Source of the DNA: Arthrobacter globiformis
GTDB lineage: Bacteria > Actinomycetota > Actinomycetes > Actinomycetales > Micrococcaceae
Direction of reading: 5' to 3'
Assembly: GCF_030815865.1 (NCBI RefSeq)
Contig: NZ_JAUSXI010000001.1
Span: 682,001-746,000 of the forward strand
Length of the DNA stretch: 64,000 nucleotides
The first letter of the stretch is position 1. The number at the start of each line of letters is the position of its first letter. Of this stretch, positions 17,966 through 26,484 are shown in pieces. The position numbers and the translations under genes are program-made. A model generated the notes under the pieces. That model was not told the DNA's origin, made no database searches, and worked only from the letters and a program-made list of their open reading frames with translations.

Positions 17966-18394
17966 CTAGTCCCACCCGAGTTCGTGAAGCCGCTGGTCGT
18001 CGATTCCGAAGTGGTGCGCAATCTCGTGGATCACCGTCACCGCCACCTCCTCCACCACGTCCTCGCGCGAGGAGCAGATGTCCAGGATGGGCTGGCGGTA
18101 GATGGTGATGCGGTCCGGAAGCGATCCGGCATCCCACCAGGAATCACGCTCGGTCAGCGGAACGCCCTCGTACAGTCCCAGGAGCACCGTGTCCGGGTCC
18201 TCGCCGGGCTGGGGGACGTAATCGTCGTCGATGAACACGGCCACGTTGTCCATGGCCCGCGCCACCTCGGCGGGAAGTTGGTCCAGGGCGTCGCTGACGG
18301 CGGCTTCGAAGTCGGCTTCGGACATGTCGAAGCCGGAGGGGTCGCCGGCTCCGTCCGGCACTATCGGGAGGCCGGGCGGCAGGTTAGCGGGCAT
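17966..18394 (-). CDS. Minimal zincin-like metallopeptidase family protein
   Basis: About 142 residues. The motif HEIAHHFGIDDQRLHELG holds the HExxH zinc site and a downstream third ligand region, as in the small actinobacterial metallopeptidase family (DUF1025 type). There is no signal peptide, so it is cytoplasmic. The ATG at 18392-18394 is chosen; a TTG two codons upstream is also in frame and neither has a strong ribosome site. It sits between the DMT exporter and the CDF exporter on the same strand, with 9 and 10 bp gaps, so the three probably form one transcript. Substrate unknown. Confidence 0.85.
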   Translation of the reverse strand: MPANLPPGLPIVPDGAGDPSGFDMSEADFEAAVSDALDQLPAEVARAMDNVAVFIDDDYVPQPGEDPDTVLLGLYEGVPLTERDSWWDAGSLPDRITIYRQPILDICSSREDVVEEVAVTVIHEIAHHFGIDDQRLHELGWD

Positions 18395-18403
18395 ACCCAA
18401 ACT

Positions 18404-19372
18404 TTAGCGGGATCTCCGCCGGGTCAGCCCCACGCCGAGGAGGCAGATGGCGCCGCCGACGAGTCCCCAGACCGTCGGGATTTCGCTGAGCACCAGCCAT
18501 GAGATCAGCACCGTCGTGCCCGGCACCAGGTACGTGGTTGCAGCCAGTTTGCCGGCATCGATCAGCGAAAGGGCGTAGGCCCACGTGGTGAAGGCGATCG
18601 CAGTGGGGAAGATGCCCAGGTAGACCAGGCCAAGGGTGGCTGGCAACGGCGCCGCCTGCAGCTCCTGCCCCAGCTGGCCTGCGAAAGGCAGGCAGCAGAC
18701 CAAGCCCACGATGATCCCGAACCACGTGGCCTGCCCCGCCGGAAACTTCCGCAGCACGGGCTTCTGGATGATGACGCTCACTGCGGCGAGTGCAGCAGCG
18801 AGGAGGCAAAGCAGCACGCCTGCCACGTCCGCCGTCGAACGCGTCCCCGATCCCAGCGCAATGACTCCCACGCCCCCGAACGCCACCAGGCTGCCGATAA
18901 TCAGCCAGCGCGGAAAACCCTCTTTGAGGATGATGCCCGCCATCACGGCCACCAGGATCGGGTTCACGTTGATGAGCAGCGCGCTGGTTCCGGCGTCGAG
19001 CGCATGCTCCGCGGCGTTGAGTGCCACGTTGTACCCGGCGAACCACATGACGCCATAGGCGAGAATCGGCCACCACTCCCGGCCCCGCGGCAGCGCCCGG
19101 AGTTTGGGAAGCACCACCGCGCCAAGCACGACGGCGGCAATCGCCAACCGCCCCAGCGTCAGTGCTCCGGGGGAGAAGCTTGGGCCAACGGCGCGGATGC
19201 CCACGAAGGCGGACGCCCAAAGCACCACCGTCACCACGACGGCGGCGACGCCGAGCGCGTTCATGGAGGGTGCGGGTTTCTGGGGAGCGGGCCCTTCCGG
19301 CACCGATCCTCCAGAGGAGGGGCCGTCGGGGGAGCGGGGCTGAAGTGGGCTGGTGCCGGCGGTGGATGCCAT
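18404..19372 (-). CDS. EamA/DMT family transporter
   Basis: 322 residues. A hydrophilic Pro/Ser-rich N-terminus of about 38 residues precedes ten hydrophobic helices in two EamA repeats. FVGIRAVGPSFSPGALTLGRL lies in repeat 1, and the end of repeat 2 has TTYLVPGTTVLISWLVLSE, the conserved final loop of RhaT/YdcZ-like exporters. DMT proteins of this type usually export amino acids or metabolites from the cytoplasm. The start could be M37 just before helix 1, since no ribosome site favours the first ATG. It heads the probable three-gene transcript with the metallopeptidase and CDF genes. Confidence 0.88.
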   Translation of the reverse strand: MASTAGTSPLQPRSPDGPSSGGSVPEGPAPQKPAPSMNALGVAAVVVTVVLWASAFVGIRAVGPSFSPGALTLGRLAIAAVVLGAVVLPKLRALPRGREWWPILAYGVMWFAGYNVALNAAEHALDAGTSALLINVNPILVAVMAGIILKEGFPRWLIIGSLVAFGGVGVIALGSGTRSTADVAGVLLCLLAAALAAVSVIIQKPVLRKFPAGQATWFGIIVGLVCCLPFAGQLGQELQAAPLPATLGLVYLGIFPTAIAFTTWAYALSLIDAGKLAATTYLVPGTTVLISWLVLSEIPTVWGLVGGAICLLGVGLTRRRSR

Positions 19373-19493
19373 GGTGCCAATCTAGCTCCGTTCTCCACGC
19401 GGCGGCTGGCGGAAATCGGCCATGTCTCGCCAAGAAACTGCCAATGTGGCGGGCTTCGATTTGCGTGCCGTTTGCGTGTCCACCGGGCCGATT

Positions 19494-19522
19494 TTGGATA
19501 TTCCGGGGAGAGGCTCTATAGT
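19494..19522 (+). promoter_or_regulatory. Probable sigma-70-type promoter of the tRNA cluster
   Basis: TTGGAT (19494-19499) and TATAGT (19517-19522) are separated by exactly 17 bp, close to the actinobacterial housekeeping consensus. It lies 92 bp upstream of tRNA-Glu. No competing promoter is seen closer to the tRNA. Confidence 0.55.
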
Positions 19523-19613
19523 TTTACAGGTCCAGTTCGGAGGAACGCGAAAGGACAAGAACGAAAGGCTTCGGCCCTTTATTTTTGCCCTTGTTCAACC
19601 AAATTGAGTCCAG

Positions 19614-19686
19614 GCCCCCATCGTCTAGCGGCCTAGGACACCGCCCTTTCACGGCGGCGGCACGGGTTCGAATCCCGTTGGGGGTA
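19614..19686 (+). tRNA. tRNA-Glu (anticodon TTC)
   Basis: A 73-nt cloverleaf. The acceptor arms are GCCCCCA and TGGGGGT plus discriminator A; the anticodon stem is CCGCC/GGCGG with loop CTTTCAC, giving anticodon TTC; the T-loop is GGTTCGAATCC. CCA is not encoded. It is the first of three tRNAs transcribed together. Confidence 0.97.
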
Positions 19687-19780
19687 CGCAGGGAAGTGGT
19701 CAAAGCAGGCAAGAAAGTCTGGTAGGCTGGAGTCCTTGAAAAAACGCAGTAGCAATACTGCGGACAGCAAGAAATAGCAA

Positions 19781-19854
19781 GGCCCTGTAGCGCAGTTGGT
19801 TAGCGCGCCGCCCTGTCACGGCGGAGGTCGCGGGTTCAAGTCCCGTCAGGGTCG
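19781..19854 (+). tRNA. tRNA-Asp (anticodon GTC)
   Basis: A 74-nt cloverleaf. The acceptor arms are GGCCCTG and CAGGGTC plus discriminator G; the anticodon stem is CCGCC/GGCGG with loop CTGTCAC, giving anticodon GTC; the T-loop is GGTTCAAGTCC. CCA is not encoded. It lies 94 bp after tRNA-Glu. Confidence 0.97.
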
Positions 19855-19902
19855 CTTTGATTGCCGGAAGAGATTCCGGCATTCATGGTGACATGTCACC
19901 TA

Positions 19903-19975
19903 GGCTCTGTAGCTCAGTTGGTAGAGCGTTCGACTGAAAATCGAAAGGTCACCGGATCGACGCCGGTCGGAGCCA
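19903..19975 (+). tRNA. tRNA-Phe (anticodon GAA)
   Basis: A 73-nt cloverleaf. The acceptor arms are GGCTCTG and CGGAGCC plus discriminator A; the anticodon stem is TTCGA/TCGAA with loop CTGAAAA, giving anticodon GAA. CCA is not encoded. It is the last tRNA before a strong terminator, and accessory genes begin beyond it. Confidence 0.97.
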
Positions 19976-20007
19976 CGTTTCGGCAAGCTCAACGCAAGCA
20001 GCTAAAA

Positions 20008-20041
20008 CCCCGCTGTTCCCTTAGGAACAGCGGGGTTTTTT
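20008..20041 (+). terminator. Rho-independent terminator of the tRNA cluster
   Basis: A 12-bp GC-rich perfect stem (20008-20019 with 20024-20035), a 4-nt loop and a run of six T residues (20036-20041) directly after the stem. Confidence 0.93.
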
Positions 20042-20439
20042 CGTTCCCCGGTTTCCCTGCACCGGCCAAGTAGGAGGGAACACCGACCGCCAGAGCAATT
20101 AACCCTAACCACAACGCTGTCATCGCGAATTTCCTGCGTTCGCCCCGACATCTCCATTCCCCCATTCGGAGGATCTTACGGCACTAACTCGTCGTACCTG
20201 TGAGCGGTAGCCCACGCATCGCTTCTACGTCGCGTTAGAGGAACGCTAACGGAATGGTGCGTCCTCGCCCTCCCGTGGGGCTCATCGTATCCGTCATAGA
20301 CGCTTCGGAACCTCACAGCGTCCCGCGCGAGTGCCGTCTGTCGAACCATTCATCCTTGAGGGGGAACTTTTTCATCCTAGGGTTGGGACCAGCTCTGAAT
20401 CGGGCACAGGCAGTGCTGGGACCCGATTAGGGTGAATGC
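20042..20439. other. Intergenic region between the tRNA cluster and the two-component operon
   Basis: About 400 bp without a supported gene. Six-frame reading gives no ORF with a ribosome site. It must hold the promoter of the histidine kinase gene. No duplicate of the tRNA-Phe 3' end was seen here, so there is no direct evidence of an integration junction. Confidence 0.6.
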
Positions 20440-21702
20440 ATGTTCAAGACGATCGAGTATCTGAAGTCCCTTGCAGCACCGGCGACGGCCATGCTGCTTC
20501 TGGGGACGCTTCTCATCCTCGAACAGCGCCATTTCGACCGGAACAGCGTATTGCTGTTGGCCCTGATAACCGGCATTGCTGTGGCCGAGGTACTGCCGGT
20601 GGCTGCCCTGGGGCTGGCTGCTGTCACTTTGGTCCTTCAGAGCTTCGCCGTCCTGCCGTCCGTCGCCCTGTCGGGCGTGCTGAGCTATGCAGCAGTTCCT
20701 GTTGTTATCTTCTTCGCCGTTCTTGGCTGGAAGTCCGGGGCGCGATGGATCCCGCCGGCTGCTGCCGTTTTGTTCGCCGGTGTCACGACCGTCAGCTGGT
20801 TTACGGATCAGGCTTGGATCAATTTCATCTTCGGCAACCAGATTTACGGCCGGGAAGTTCTACGCACCCTCATGTACGCTTTTCTCATCTTCGGCGCGTT
20901 CGTGGCGTTGAACCTTGCTGCGTGGGCCGCTGGCCTAGCGGTGAATAACGTGTCGAGAAGCCGGAGGGCTCAGCTTGCTGCCGAGCTCAGGCTGCGCGAA
21001 ACGGCGACAGAGCTCGCCGTGGAACAAGAGCGCAACAGGATCTCCGGGGAGCTGCATGATGTTCTCGCGCATTCGTTGACGGTCATCGTGGCGCAGGCCG
21101 AAGGAATACGCTTCATCCACCGTGCGGAACCTGAATCCGTTGAGGAAGCCTCCGCAGTCATCGCTGAGTCTGCCAGGACGGCGCTGATCGAAACGCGCCA
21201 ACTGATTGAAGGCTTTGCTTTCGACAGGACAAACAAACCCGCCAATCGGGTCGAGGACCTGGCCACTCTCGCTGATCGTTTGAGCTCCAGCGGAATGCCG
21301 GTGCAGATTACAACGACGGGCTCCCCTCGAGACTTGACGGTTGCCCAGCACCTGACGGTCTACCGGCTGGTGCAGGAAAGCCTGACGAACGCGTTCAAAC
21401 ACGCAGACCGGGCAAAGGGCGCAAGGGTGGGCCTGGCTTGGACCGCGACTTCACTCGAAGTCTCTGTCCGCTCGTCACTTCTCCGAGGCCCCGTCCCTTT
21501 CCAGGAAGAGGTGCAGTCGACCGGACGTGGAATCGCAGGAATGAAGTCCAGGGCAGCAGCCGCGGGAGGTTGGGTCGAAACGCTCCGCAGTGAGGAAATC
21601 TTCGAAGTCATGGCATTCCTCCCGTTGACCCGCGCTGATGGGCAAAGGGGACCAGCGGCCACGACGGCCCCACTCCCGCTCCTGACGGGATCACGACCAT
21701 GA
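20440..21702 (+). CDS. NarL/LuxR-system sensor histidine kinase
   Basis: 420 residues. The N-terminal half has five to six transmembrane helices with almost no extracellular domain, so it may sense a membrane or intramembrane signal. The HisKA_3 dimerisation domain carries H206 in ERNRISGELHDVLAHSL, and a HATPase_c domain follows (YRLVQESLTNAFKHA with the N-box, then STGRGIAGMKSRA with the G-box). The layout is that of DesK/NarX-like kinases paired with NarL regulators. The stop overlaps the start of the response regulator gene (ATGA), so the pair is translationally coupled. The signal is unknown. Confidence 0.93.
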   Translation: MFKTIEYLKSLAAPATAMLLLGTLLILEQRHFDRNSVLLLALITGIAVAEVLPVAALGLAAVTLVLQSFAVLPSVALSGVLSYAAVPVVIFFAVLGWKSGARWIPPAAAVLFAGVTTVSWFTDQAWINFIFGNQIYGREVLRTLMYAFLIFGAFVALNLAAWAAGLAVNNVSRSRRAQLAAELRLRETATELAVEQERNRISGELHDVLAHSLTVIVAQAEGIRFIHRAEPESVEEASAVIAESARTALIETRQLIEGFAFDRTNKPANRVEDLATLADRLSSSGMPVQITTTGSPRDLTVAQHLTVYRLVQESLTNAFKHADRAKGARVGLAWTATSLEVSVRSSLLRGPVPFQEEVQSTGRGIAGMKSRAAAAGGWVETLRSEEIFEVMAFLPLTRADGQRGPAATTAPLPLLTGSRP

Positions 21703-22355
21703 CCGAAGGACCGATCCGAATAGCCCTCGTGGATGACCAACCGCTCTTCAGTGCCGGGCTCAAAATGATTCTCCGCAGTCAACCGGACATGGACCTCGTC
21801 GGAGAGGCCATCAATGGGGACGCGGCGGTGAAGCTGGCCGAAGAGACACTCCCGGACGTTCTCCTCATGGACATCCGGATGCCCGTCATGGATGGCATTA
21901 CCGCCACCAAGGCAATCCTGGGATCTCCGGCCCTGGCGTCCATCAAAATCATCGTGCTGACCACGATCCAGCACGATGAGGCCGTCGTCCGCGCCATCCA
22001 AGCCGGCGCTGCTGGATTTCTCACTAAGGACACCACCCCTGAATTCCTGCTGGCCGCCATCCGGACCGTGCATGCGGGCCACTCCGTTATAGCGCCGGCC
22101 CTAACGAATGAGCTCTTGCGTGACTACACCACACCGGCCGCCGGTAATGATGAGGTCCTCGTGGACCTGTCCAGCCGGGAACGTGACGTTTTCCTCCTGG
22201 CCGCTAAAGGGTTGGCAAACAGTGACATAGCCGCGTCCCTGGTGCTGAGCGAGGCCACCGTGAAGTCACACGTGGGCAGCATCCTGGCAAAACTCAGGCT
22301 TAAGAACCGGATCCAGCTGGTTGCCTTCGCTTACGAAAATGCTCTGTTGAGCTAG
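21699..22355 (+). CDS. NarL-family response regulator
   Basis: 218 residues. The receiver domain (about 6-122) has the acidic pair D12/D13, the phosphoacceptor D58 in LLMDIRMPVMDG, and the conserved Thr and Lys (LTTI, TKDTTP). A C-terminal LuxR-type HTH (about 150-215) contains LSSRERDVFLLAAKGLANSDIA and ATVKSHVGSILAKL. It is coupled to the histidine kinase by a 4-bp overlap. The next gene, a secreted protein, starts 91 bp downstream on the same strand and may be a target or operon partner. Phosphorylation would control DNA binding. Confidence 0.95.
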   Translation: MTEGPIRIALVDDQPLFSAGLKMILRSQPDMDLVGEAINGDAAVKLAEETLPDVLLMDIRMPVMDGITATKAILGSPALASIKIIVLTTIQHDEAVVRAIQAGAAGFLTKDTTPEFLLAAIRTVHAGHSVIAPALTNELLRDYTTPAAGNDEVLVDLSSRERDVFLLAAKGLANSDIAASLVLSEATVKSHVGSILAKLRLKNRIQLVAFAYENALLS

Positions 22356-22446
22356 GAGCCAGCCTGGCCCTATGCCCCTTTACAGGCCTTCCCCGACGGG
22401 CAGGCCTTCCCACCGCTCTGCCCCTGAACAGCTTGAGGAGTTCGCC

Positions 22447-23325
22447 ATGAAAAAGAAGACCATCGCCGCCGGCGGACTGATCCTGGGCATCGGAGTTGCA
22501 CTGGCAGCCGCGGCGATCCCGGCAACACCGGTCACCCCATCAGCGGAGCCGGTCGCAGGAATTATCCGCCAGGCTGAGGCTTACGCCCATGCTGATCCGG
22601 TGGCCGAACAGGGCATGCAGGAGGCCGTTCGGCAGTGCATGGCTAAGGCCGGCTTCGACTACACGCCACCCAAGTGGGCCTCGCCCCTGGACCTGAACGG
22701 ATTCATCGGATTCAAACGACTCTCAGTTGAAACAGCAAAAACAAGCGGCTACGCGAGCACGGAACCGCAAGGCCCGCACGAGCCCACACCAGGGTCTGCC
22801 GACGGGCAATTATTCGCCGACCCAGCATTCAACGACGCTCTCACCGGCCCCGCCGGCACCCAACTGAAAACGACAGCGGACGGGTTGGGAACATCCGCGG
22901 GAGGATGCCGCGGCCAAGCCATGACGCGAATCTACGGCAGTGCAGAGAATTACATGCTCGCCACCCTCGGCGCATCCAACTCACTCTTGATTGCCACCAA
23001 TTCCGCTTCCAGCGATCCCGGCGTGGACAGAACGATCAAGGACTGGAAAGCATGCATGAACGAAACACCCCACTCCTCCTACGCGAACCCGCAGCAGGCA
23101 TCCGACGCTGGAAAGGCCGCAGGGGGCCAGGAAGAGTTCAGGATCGCCGTAGCCGACGCCGTCTGCCGGGACAAGACCGGATTCCACGCCACACTCGACA
23201 GCATCCTGGACAAATACCTGACCACCCGCATGCAGCAACTCGCGCCTGAGATCGAGAGAGTCAAAGAAATCCGACGCATTGCGGCATCAAACGCAGGACC
23301 AATCCTTGCCACAACGACTAATTAA
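22447..23325 (+). CDS. Secreted Cys-containing protein of unknown function
   Basis: 292 residues with a clear Sec signal peptide (MKKKT, hydrophobic core to about 27). Four cysteines lie in the mature part: RQCMAKAGFDY, GGCRGQAM, WKACMNE and DAVCRDKTGF, probably forming two disulfides. The spaced pattern C-M-x3-G-F-x-Y and the second W-x2-C-M resemble actinobacterial secreted or lipoproteins of unknown role that carry CM...GY motifs. The ATG at 22447 has GAGGAG 6 bases upstream; the longer ORF start at 22372 is rejected because it would bury the signal peptide. It follows a two-component system, so a cell-envelope role is possible but unproven. Confidence 0.72.
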   Translation: MKKKTIAAGGLILGIGVALAAAAIPATPVTPSAEPVAGIIRQAEAYAHADPVAEQGMQEAVRQCMAKAGFDYTPPKWASPLDLNGFIGFKRLSVETAKTSGYASTEPQGPHEPTPGSADGQLFADPAFNDALTGPAGTQLKTTADGLGTSAGGCRGQAMTRIYGSAENYMLATLGASNSLLIATNSASSDPGVDRTIKDWKACMNETPHSSYANPQQASDAGKAAGGQEEFRIAVADAVCRDKTGFHATLDSILDKYLTTRMQQLAPEIERVKEIRRIAASNAGPILATTTN

Positions 23326-23363
23326 CGCTGCGTCAAGAATGCGCGTTTTAGGGGGAACAAAAC

Positions 23364-23744
23364 ATGAGGGCTTCGCGGCATGGGATCAGGCCCGGATGGG
23401 TGCTGCTCGGGATCTTTTCCGTGTTCATGGTTCCGATCCTTCTGTTCTTTGGGATCTGGGTCGGAGGTCTCGACGACGAGGAATCCTGCCATCTAACTCA
23501 TCATCAGACCTATGACCGGGAGTACAGGATGGCGCACCCCGAACATGCGGGCAGGAACATCTTCCCGTTGAGCAACAAATGCAACGCCGACTACGACATG
23601 GTCCCCTTCTGGATGAACCCAGCGATCGTCGGATTCGCACTCCTCACTGTGGGCGCCTTCATAGTGCCACCACTGAGAAACCGCTCGGCTCGCAACCAGG
23701 ACGGCCTTGAATCACGCCGTCTCCGTGGTCCTGAGTCACGTTGA
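23364..23744 (+). CDS. Small two-helix membrane protein of unknown function
   Basis: 126 residues with hydrophobic helices at about 12-33 and 82-102 and a hydrophilic loop between them (about 45 residues, outside the membrane by the positive-inside rule) holding two cysteines. The C-terminus is rich in Arg. GGGGGA precedes the ATG at a good distance. It begins 38 bp after the secreted protein gene, so the two are probably co-transcribed. No family recognised. Confidence 0.55.
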   Translation: MRASRHGIRPGWVLLGIFSVFMVPILLFFGIWVGGLDDEESCHLTHHQTYDREYRMAHPEHAGRNIFPLSNKCNADYDMVPFWMNPAIVGFALLTVGAFIVPPLRNRSARNQDGLESRRLRGPESR

Positions 23745-23778
23745 CGGTCACCCACCCGGAGTGTAGTCATTTACAACT

Positions 23779-24456
23779 ATGCCGAGAGGACCGTTTGCGG
23801 CACTGCAAACCTCACCCAGCAGCTATAAGCGGGCACCGTCTATGAACACGGCGACAACATTTCACTCGCCATCGGTCCTCACGAGCCGCCGGCAAGTGAA
23901 GTTAGGTTGCATCTCGGCGATTACCTCCCTGCTCTTAGGGGTGACAGTCCATACGTCCGCTACCTGGGCTCTCGACGCAGGTGTGAAGCGTCTGGTTTAT
24001 TTTGGGCTGCCGGATTGGGGCCTCATTCTTTGTGCGCATCTCATCAGCGGTGCGACAGCGGTAACAGCAATGCTTTTTTTAGTACCACCGGGCATCAGGC
24101 GAATATCCCGGCCTTGGCTTCGCCGGCTGACAGCGGTTCTGGTGGGCCTGGCAGCCACCGCAGCGGCCTTGCCATGGCCCATATACTTCGTCGGCATCGG
24201 TATAAACGCCCTTACGGACTACACACTGGTCACGGCTGAAAACGGTGAAAAAGTACTCGTTCAAAAGCCGGGCTACGACCCGGCAGATTACGCCGTGTAC
24301 CGACAGGAATCCTTCTTCGTCTACCAGAGGAGCACGGACGGGACGTCAGTCTCGGACATCTTCGAAACCGATGACTGTACTCTCACCGGTCACAGCGCGG
24401 GTCTCCTACTCACCTGCGGAGCAGACACCATTCCGGTTCCGCCCCTTAGTGAATAG
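23779..24456 (+). CDS. Membrane protein of unknown function
   Basis: 225 residues from the first ATG, or 204 from the ATG at 23842; neither has a clear ribosome site. Three to four hydrophobic segments (about 45-70, 78-100, 115-140) are followed by a hydrophilic C-terminal domain of about 80 residues with two cysteines (DDCTL, LTCGA) and a YAVYRQESFFVYQRSTDG segment. It lies 34 bp after the two-helix protein, on the same strand, as part of an apparent accessory group. No homologous family recognised. A + T content is a little higher than in the backbone genes. Confidence 0.5.
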   Translation: MPRGPFAALQTSPSSYKRAPSMNTATTFHSPSVLTSRRQVKLGCISAITSLLLGVTVHTSATWALDAGVKRLVYFGLPDWGLILCAHLISGATAVTAMLFLVPPGIRRISRPWLRRLTAVLVGLAATAAALPWPIYFVGIGINALTDYTLVTAENGEKVLVQKPGYDPADYAVYRQESFFVYQRSTDGTSVSDIFETDDCTLTGHSAGLLLTCGADTIPVPPLSE

Positions 24457-24688
24457 ATTCGGAAGCTACGCGGATCGTGTCGCAGGAGGTTTCCGCTCCA
24501 ACGCGTCTCGAAACCCTAGGGATATGGGACGTCTCAGTCCACTTCGCTTAGGGTGGTCGAAACTTAGCTGATGATGTCCTTTTAGGCGTGCCCGGATAAA
24601 ACGAGGTTGATAATTTACGGAGTGGTCCGGCGATAGACGGGATCAGTTCATGGTAGACAGAGCAGACCATGAGCTTTGGGGGATTGTG

Positions 24689-24910
24689 ATGGAACCGGTT
24701 GTATTTATTGATCCGTTCACGGTTGCGGAACCGGCTTCGGTGGCGCCTGTCCCGAAACCAGCACCGGTCGCTGTTCCTCCCGGACCAGCGGCGACTCTTC
24801 TCTTTTCTTCCCAGGGTCGTGAACGTGAAGTGCAACGACTCATTCACGACCTCGCTATCCTAGCGACCCGGCAGCAGCACCGCCCGTCGGGTAGGGCGGC
24901 GGGTTCATAG
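24689..24910 (+). CDS. Small Pro/Ala-rich protein, putative
   Basis: About 73 residues from the ATG at 24689, which has GGGGGA about 7 bases upstream; a further in-frame ATG lies at 24650. The middle is Pro/Val/Ala-rich (about residues 10-35) and the end is charged. It ends 4 bp before the next small ORF, which supports a pair. No family recognised; coding status is uncertain. Confidence 0.35.
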   Translation: MEPVVFIDPFTVAEPASVAPVPKPAPVAVPPGPAATLLFSSQGREREVQRLIHDLAILATRQQHRPSGRAAGS

Positions 24911-24914
24911 TGAG

Positions 24915-25169
24915 ATGGATGATCCCCGGACGATAGGTCTTCTCGTGGCGTTCTTAGGCACGTTCACGGTAGCGGCGTTGATGTTCTTGCTTTATGTCAT
25001 TGCTCTTTGCGTGTTGCTCGCTCTGGCGGGAACAAGCCAACTGGTCACCTGGGTCTTCAGCGCCAGCAAGCCCGCGCATGAAGCAGGAAGGGCAGAGGGC
25101 CCGCTGGCCGTCATGCAAGAGGGGCGACACTACCGCTCCGCGGGAGCTGGAAGCAGCAGGATCAGATAA
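24915..25169 (+). CDS. Small single-pass membrane protein, putative
   Basis: 84 residues. A long hydrophobic stretch (about 8-50) could form one or two helices, followed by a basic, Gly/Arg-rich tail. It starts 4 bp after the preceding small ORF. No family recognised. It could be a real small membrane protein of the accessory region or a chance ORF. Confidence 0.35.
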   Translation: MDDPRTIGLLVAFLGTFTVAALMFLLYVIALCVLLALAGTSQLVTWVFSASKPAHEAGRAEGPLAVMQEGRHYRSAGAGSSRIR

Positions 25170-25387
25170 ACGCTCCGCATCCATTTACCGTCACCGTGTG
25201 GGTCGGCGAAAGCACCCAGTGGAACGTTGTGCGGAAAGCCCCGTTGTCGGCGGTCTGACGAGAGCAGCAGCGACGCCCTCCCGGCGTTTCGTCACCCCGT
25301 TACCTGCAAGAGGGCTGATTCTCCGGGGAACCGTGCGCGATCAGGGGCCGGTTAGAAAGTCATACCCGGGCAAAACGGCGCAGAGGA

Positions 25388-25792
25388 TCAGACCGCCATG
25401 GCGGTCTGAAATGTTTTCGGCCGCAGGGTGCGGAACGGGAGGTCAGGGGCGCCGGTGAGGGCTTTCCGCAGGCGCGGAAGATGGAGTTCGATGTCCCGGG
25501 CGACCGCTGTGGCAGCCGCCCAATCAGCCAGAGCCAAGGCCAGCTCAAGCTCAGTGCACAGCAGGTTCATTCTTAGCGCCCCGACCAACCAGGATTTCGT
25601 CTTCAGGTTCCGGGAGGCATCCAGCGCCAGGTCCCCGTCCCGGGCGCCAACTGCGCGCACGATCGGTTCAACGAACCGGGGGAGGCGGGACGTGTAGTCA
25701 GCGGCGATAGTTTCGGCCGCTTCCGGTGAGGCTTGGCCCACGAGTTTTTGGAGGTGCTGCACATCCAGTGTCGGTTTGGCTCCCTCACCCAC
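25388..25792 (-). CDS. HPt-like four-helix protein lacking the phosphoacceptor histidine
   Basis: About 134 residues from a GTG at 25790-25792 that has AGGGG 7 bases upstream on the minus strand; the longer ATG ORF to 25987 passes through low-quality sequence. The pattern of hydrophobic positions and the segment SRNLKTKSWLVGALRMNLLCTELE resembles the core of histidine phosphotransfer domains (AHxLKGxSxxxGAxxLxxxCxxLE), but the His position is Arg and the Gly is Thr. It could therefore be a pseudo-HPt or a structural relative. It points away from the two-component genes. No neighbour in the same direction is close. Confidence 0.5.
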   Translation of the reverse strand: MGEGAKPTLDVQHLQKLVGQASPEAAETIAADYTSRLPRFVEPIVRAVGARDGDLALDASRNLKTKSWLVGALRMNLLCTELELALALADWAAATAVARDIELHLPRLRKALTGAPDLPFRTLRPKTFQTAMAV

Positions 25793-26484
25793 TTGATTGC
25801 CCCTGCGCACAGCACAACTCCTTCCCCACATTGGGTGTGCACCCTGGCCCGGCGCGGGCCGTGTCATTTCAACTTGTAAATCCCATGGCCCGCTTCCTTG
25901 CAGGCCATGGCCAGAGTGCATGCCCGGCATCAAGAACGGCACAGCAAACGCGCAGGACGGGATCAAGAAACGGCGGTCCCGCAACATCTGGGCGGCCTAC
26001 CTTCCCGGAGCAGTGGCTCTAAAGCCGGCCCATGCCGTCCTTAGCTCCAGGGGCCGGATCATCTTCCCGCTGCCACCCTTGGGAATTACAGGTGCTGTCC
26101 GAGACACAGCCGGTTTAACCCCCTCGTTGCAGGGTCAAATCATTCACCCGCCGGACCTTGAGGGCCTGCGGAGACAGTCGCACGACCAACCGGCAACCCG
26201 GCATCCTACCCGCCTTCGGCTCTGCACACCATGGATGTTGTTAGTGACAAGAGCATATTCATCCGGATGTCAGGTTAGGTTCTTAGAACCACGGGAATGA
26301 GCGTCAGGAAAAGGCGATTTATACCCTACTCTGACAACTTTCATGGGCTTAACTGACGTCAGGTTGGGGTGTAACCCGACCTGACAACGGTGCAGGTGGC
26401 GTCACGTAAGCCGGGTTGCGTGAGAAAGAAACGAGATGGTGTGGGCCCACGGTCCCCCACGACGTACCGGCTCTGCCGGTCCGG
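25793..26484. other. Intergenic region with several short palindromes
   Basis: 692 bp without a supported gene. It contains a 13-bp palindrome (26278-26290) and a stem-loop (26358-26385), and TGAC-type words recur between 26240 and 26390. No ORF has both a ribosome site and recognisable protein character. It may hold the promoter of the HPt-like gene at its left end. Confidence 0.55.
26278..26385. repeat. Cluster of inverted repeats
   Basis: GGTTC-TTA-GAACC at 26278-26290, then arms 26358-26368 and 26375-26385 pair over 11 bp with one G-T wobble around 6 nt. Both units contain the shared word GTCAGGTT close to an arm, and CTGACAAC occurs on both sides of the second unit. The purpose is unknown. 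Confidence 0.5.

Noticed and set aside
19976..20440. An attachment site of an integrated element at tRNA-Phe
   Set aside because: No direct repeat of the tRNA 3' end and no integrase gene were found in the window.
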